Positions 24,572-24,963 of a stretch of 24,963 nt of DNA are shown here, in pieces; position 1 is the first letter of the stretch; every line of letters starts with the position of its first letter. Position numbers and translations under genes: made by a program. Origin of the DNA: Bacteroidota bacterium. GTDB taxonomy: Bacteria > Bacteroidota > Ignavibacteria > Ignavibacteriales > Ignavibacteriaceae. The stretch lies in the NCBI GenBank assembly GCA_023406915.1, contig JAEXTR010000085.1, positions 1 to 24,963 on the forward strand. The letters are read 5' to 3'. The notes under the pieces are model-generated. The model ran no database searches. It was not told the DNA's origin and worked only from the letters and a program-made list of their open reading frames with translations.

Positions 24572-24963
24572 TATGATTCCTGTGTGCTGGTTAATCCCTG
24601 AACGCTGATAAATTTTCCTGATTTGTAATCAGGTAGTATGTGTTGTTCTGTATTCAAAATCAAATTCCCTCTTAAAAAAACGGCTTCAATGACGCCTCTG
24701 AAACTATCTCCATGAAAAGGAGTGTACTTGCCTTTCGAGTGCATCCCGCTGGATTTTACTTTCATGGTTTTCCAGGGATTCAGCAGGCAGATGTCTGCAT
24801 CAAATCCTTTTTTAAGATAACCTTTTGCTTTTAATCCAAAAAAGTCAGCGGCATTACCGGAAATCAGCTGCATGGTTTGTTCGAGCGTGAGTGTACCAGA
24901 AAGAAAACCTGAAGAGATCATATATGGTACACGATGCTCAACTCCTGGAATGCCTCCGTAGAC
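24571..24963 (-). CDS. Cyclic amidohydrolase (dihydropyrimidinase/allantoinase/hydantoinase type), C-terminal part
   Basis: The coding frame is open to the right edge, giving about 130 residues of a C-terminus. The visible start VYGGIPGVEHRVPYM is the family block around GIPGVExRLP that carries the substrate-contact loop. Later come GNAADFFGLKAKGYLKKGFDADICLLNP and GKYTPFHGDSFRGVIEAVFLRG, the returning beta-sandwich strands typical of dihydroorotase, allantoinase and hydantoinase. The E. coli counterpart in this locus is HyuA/YgeZ. The KYTPFHG block looks somewhat more allantoinase/dihydroorotase-like than dihydropyrimidinase-like, but the metal-binding half lies outside the window. It probably opens a cyclic ureide derived from the purine. 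It shares one base with the ssnA start. The apparent start at 24921 is an internal Met, not the true one. Confidence 0.85.
   Translation of the reverse strand, partial: VYGGIPGVEHRVPYMISSGFLSGTLTLEQTMQLISGNAADFFGLKAKGYLKKGFDADICLLNPWKTMKVKSSGMHSKGKYTPFHGDSFRGVIEAVFLRGNLILNTEQHILPDYKSGKFISVQGLTSTQES

Noticed and set aside
1..24963. Archaeal genome, suggested by GatDE and PAS-rich kinases
   Set aside because: Not excluded, but the RlmL-like methyltransferase, the fused XdhA with XdhC, the E. coli-like purine gene set and the promoter clue fit a bacterium better.
1..24963. Antisense and alternate-frame open reading frames of 60-134 codons
   Set aside because: All lie inside genes with clear homology, lack recognisable motifs of their own, and are best explained as shadows.

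Overview
The window is about 25 kb of gene-dense DNA from what is most likely a bacterium of the Bacteroidota/Ignavibacteriota (FCB) type. Three things point that way, all indirect. Almost no start codon has a Shine-Dalgarno sequence. A TAnnTTTG-like box lies upstream of gatE. The THUMP methyltransferase and the PAS-rich histidine kinase have a bacterial style. Against this, the window carries gatE-gatD, an amidotransferase usually treated as archaeal, so the lineage should be confirmed.

Left part (1-8.4 kb). The 3' end of a macro-domain gene is followed by gatE and gatD on the plus strand, which make Gln-tRNA(Gln) from Glu-tRNA(Gln). A minus-strand two-component pair converges on gatD: a cytoplasmic four-PAS histidine kinase with a degenerate N-terminal receiver, then a single-domain response regulator. 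Divergent from the kinase is a THUMP-type RNA methyltransferase. The gap between them holds two perfect inverted repeats.

Right part (8.5 kb to the end). Two convergent gene runs together look like an anaerobic purine/uric-acid catabolic locus related to the E. coli ygeW-ygeY-hyuA-ygfK-ssnA-xdhD region. The plus-strand run is a complete xanthine dehydrogenase (fused FeS/FAD small subunit and molybdopterin large subunit), the XdhC maturation factor, the large FAD/FeS flavoprotein YgfK, and an XdhD-type hydroxylase. The minus-strand run, read right to left, is a cyclic amidohydrolase (cut by the window end), SsnA aminohydrolase, YgeY M20 hydrolase, YgeW carbamoyltransferase, a threonine-synthase-like PLP enzyme, and a MocA-type molybdopterin cytidylyltransferase. 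The runs meet tail to tail with a 26-bp coding overlap and a palindrome that probably terminates the plus-strand transcript.

Inferred division of labour: the two molybdenum hydroxylases and YgfK carry out purine-ring redox steps. SsnA and the cyclic amidohydrolase deaminate and open the rings. YgeY, YgeW and the PLP enzyme process the ureido/amino-acid products and could recover carbamoyl phosphate, ammonia and a keto acid. XdhC and MocA supply the molybdenum cofactor. The most notable departures from the E. coli layout are the threonine-synthase-like enzyme where YgeX (diaminopropionate ammonia-lyase) would be expected, and a hairpin just before it that may set its expression. No transporter, no dedicated transcription factor, no YqeB/YqeC and no selenium gene is visible here. 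I saw no tRNA, rRNA, CRISPR array or insertion sequence, and no gene-free stretch reaches 300 bases.
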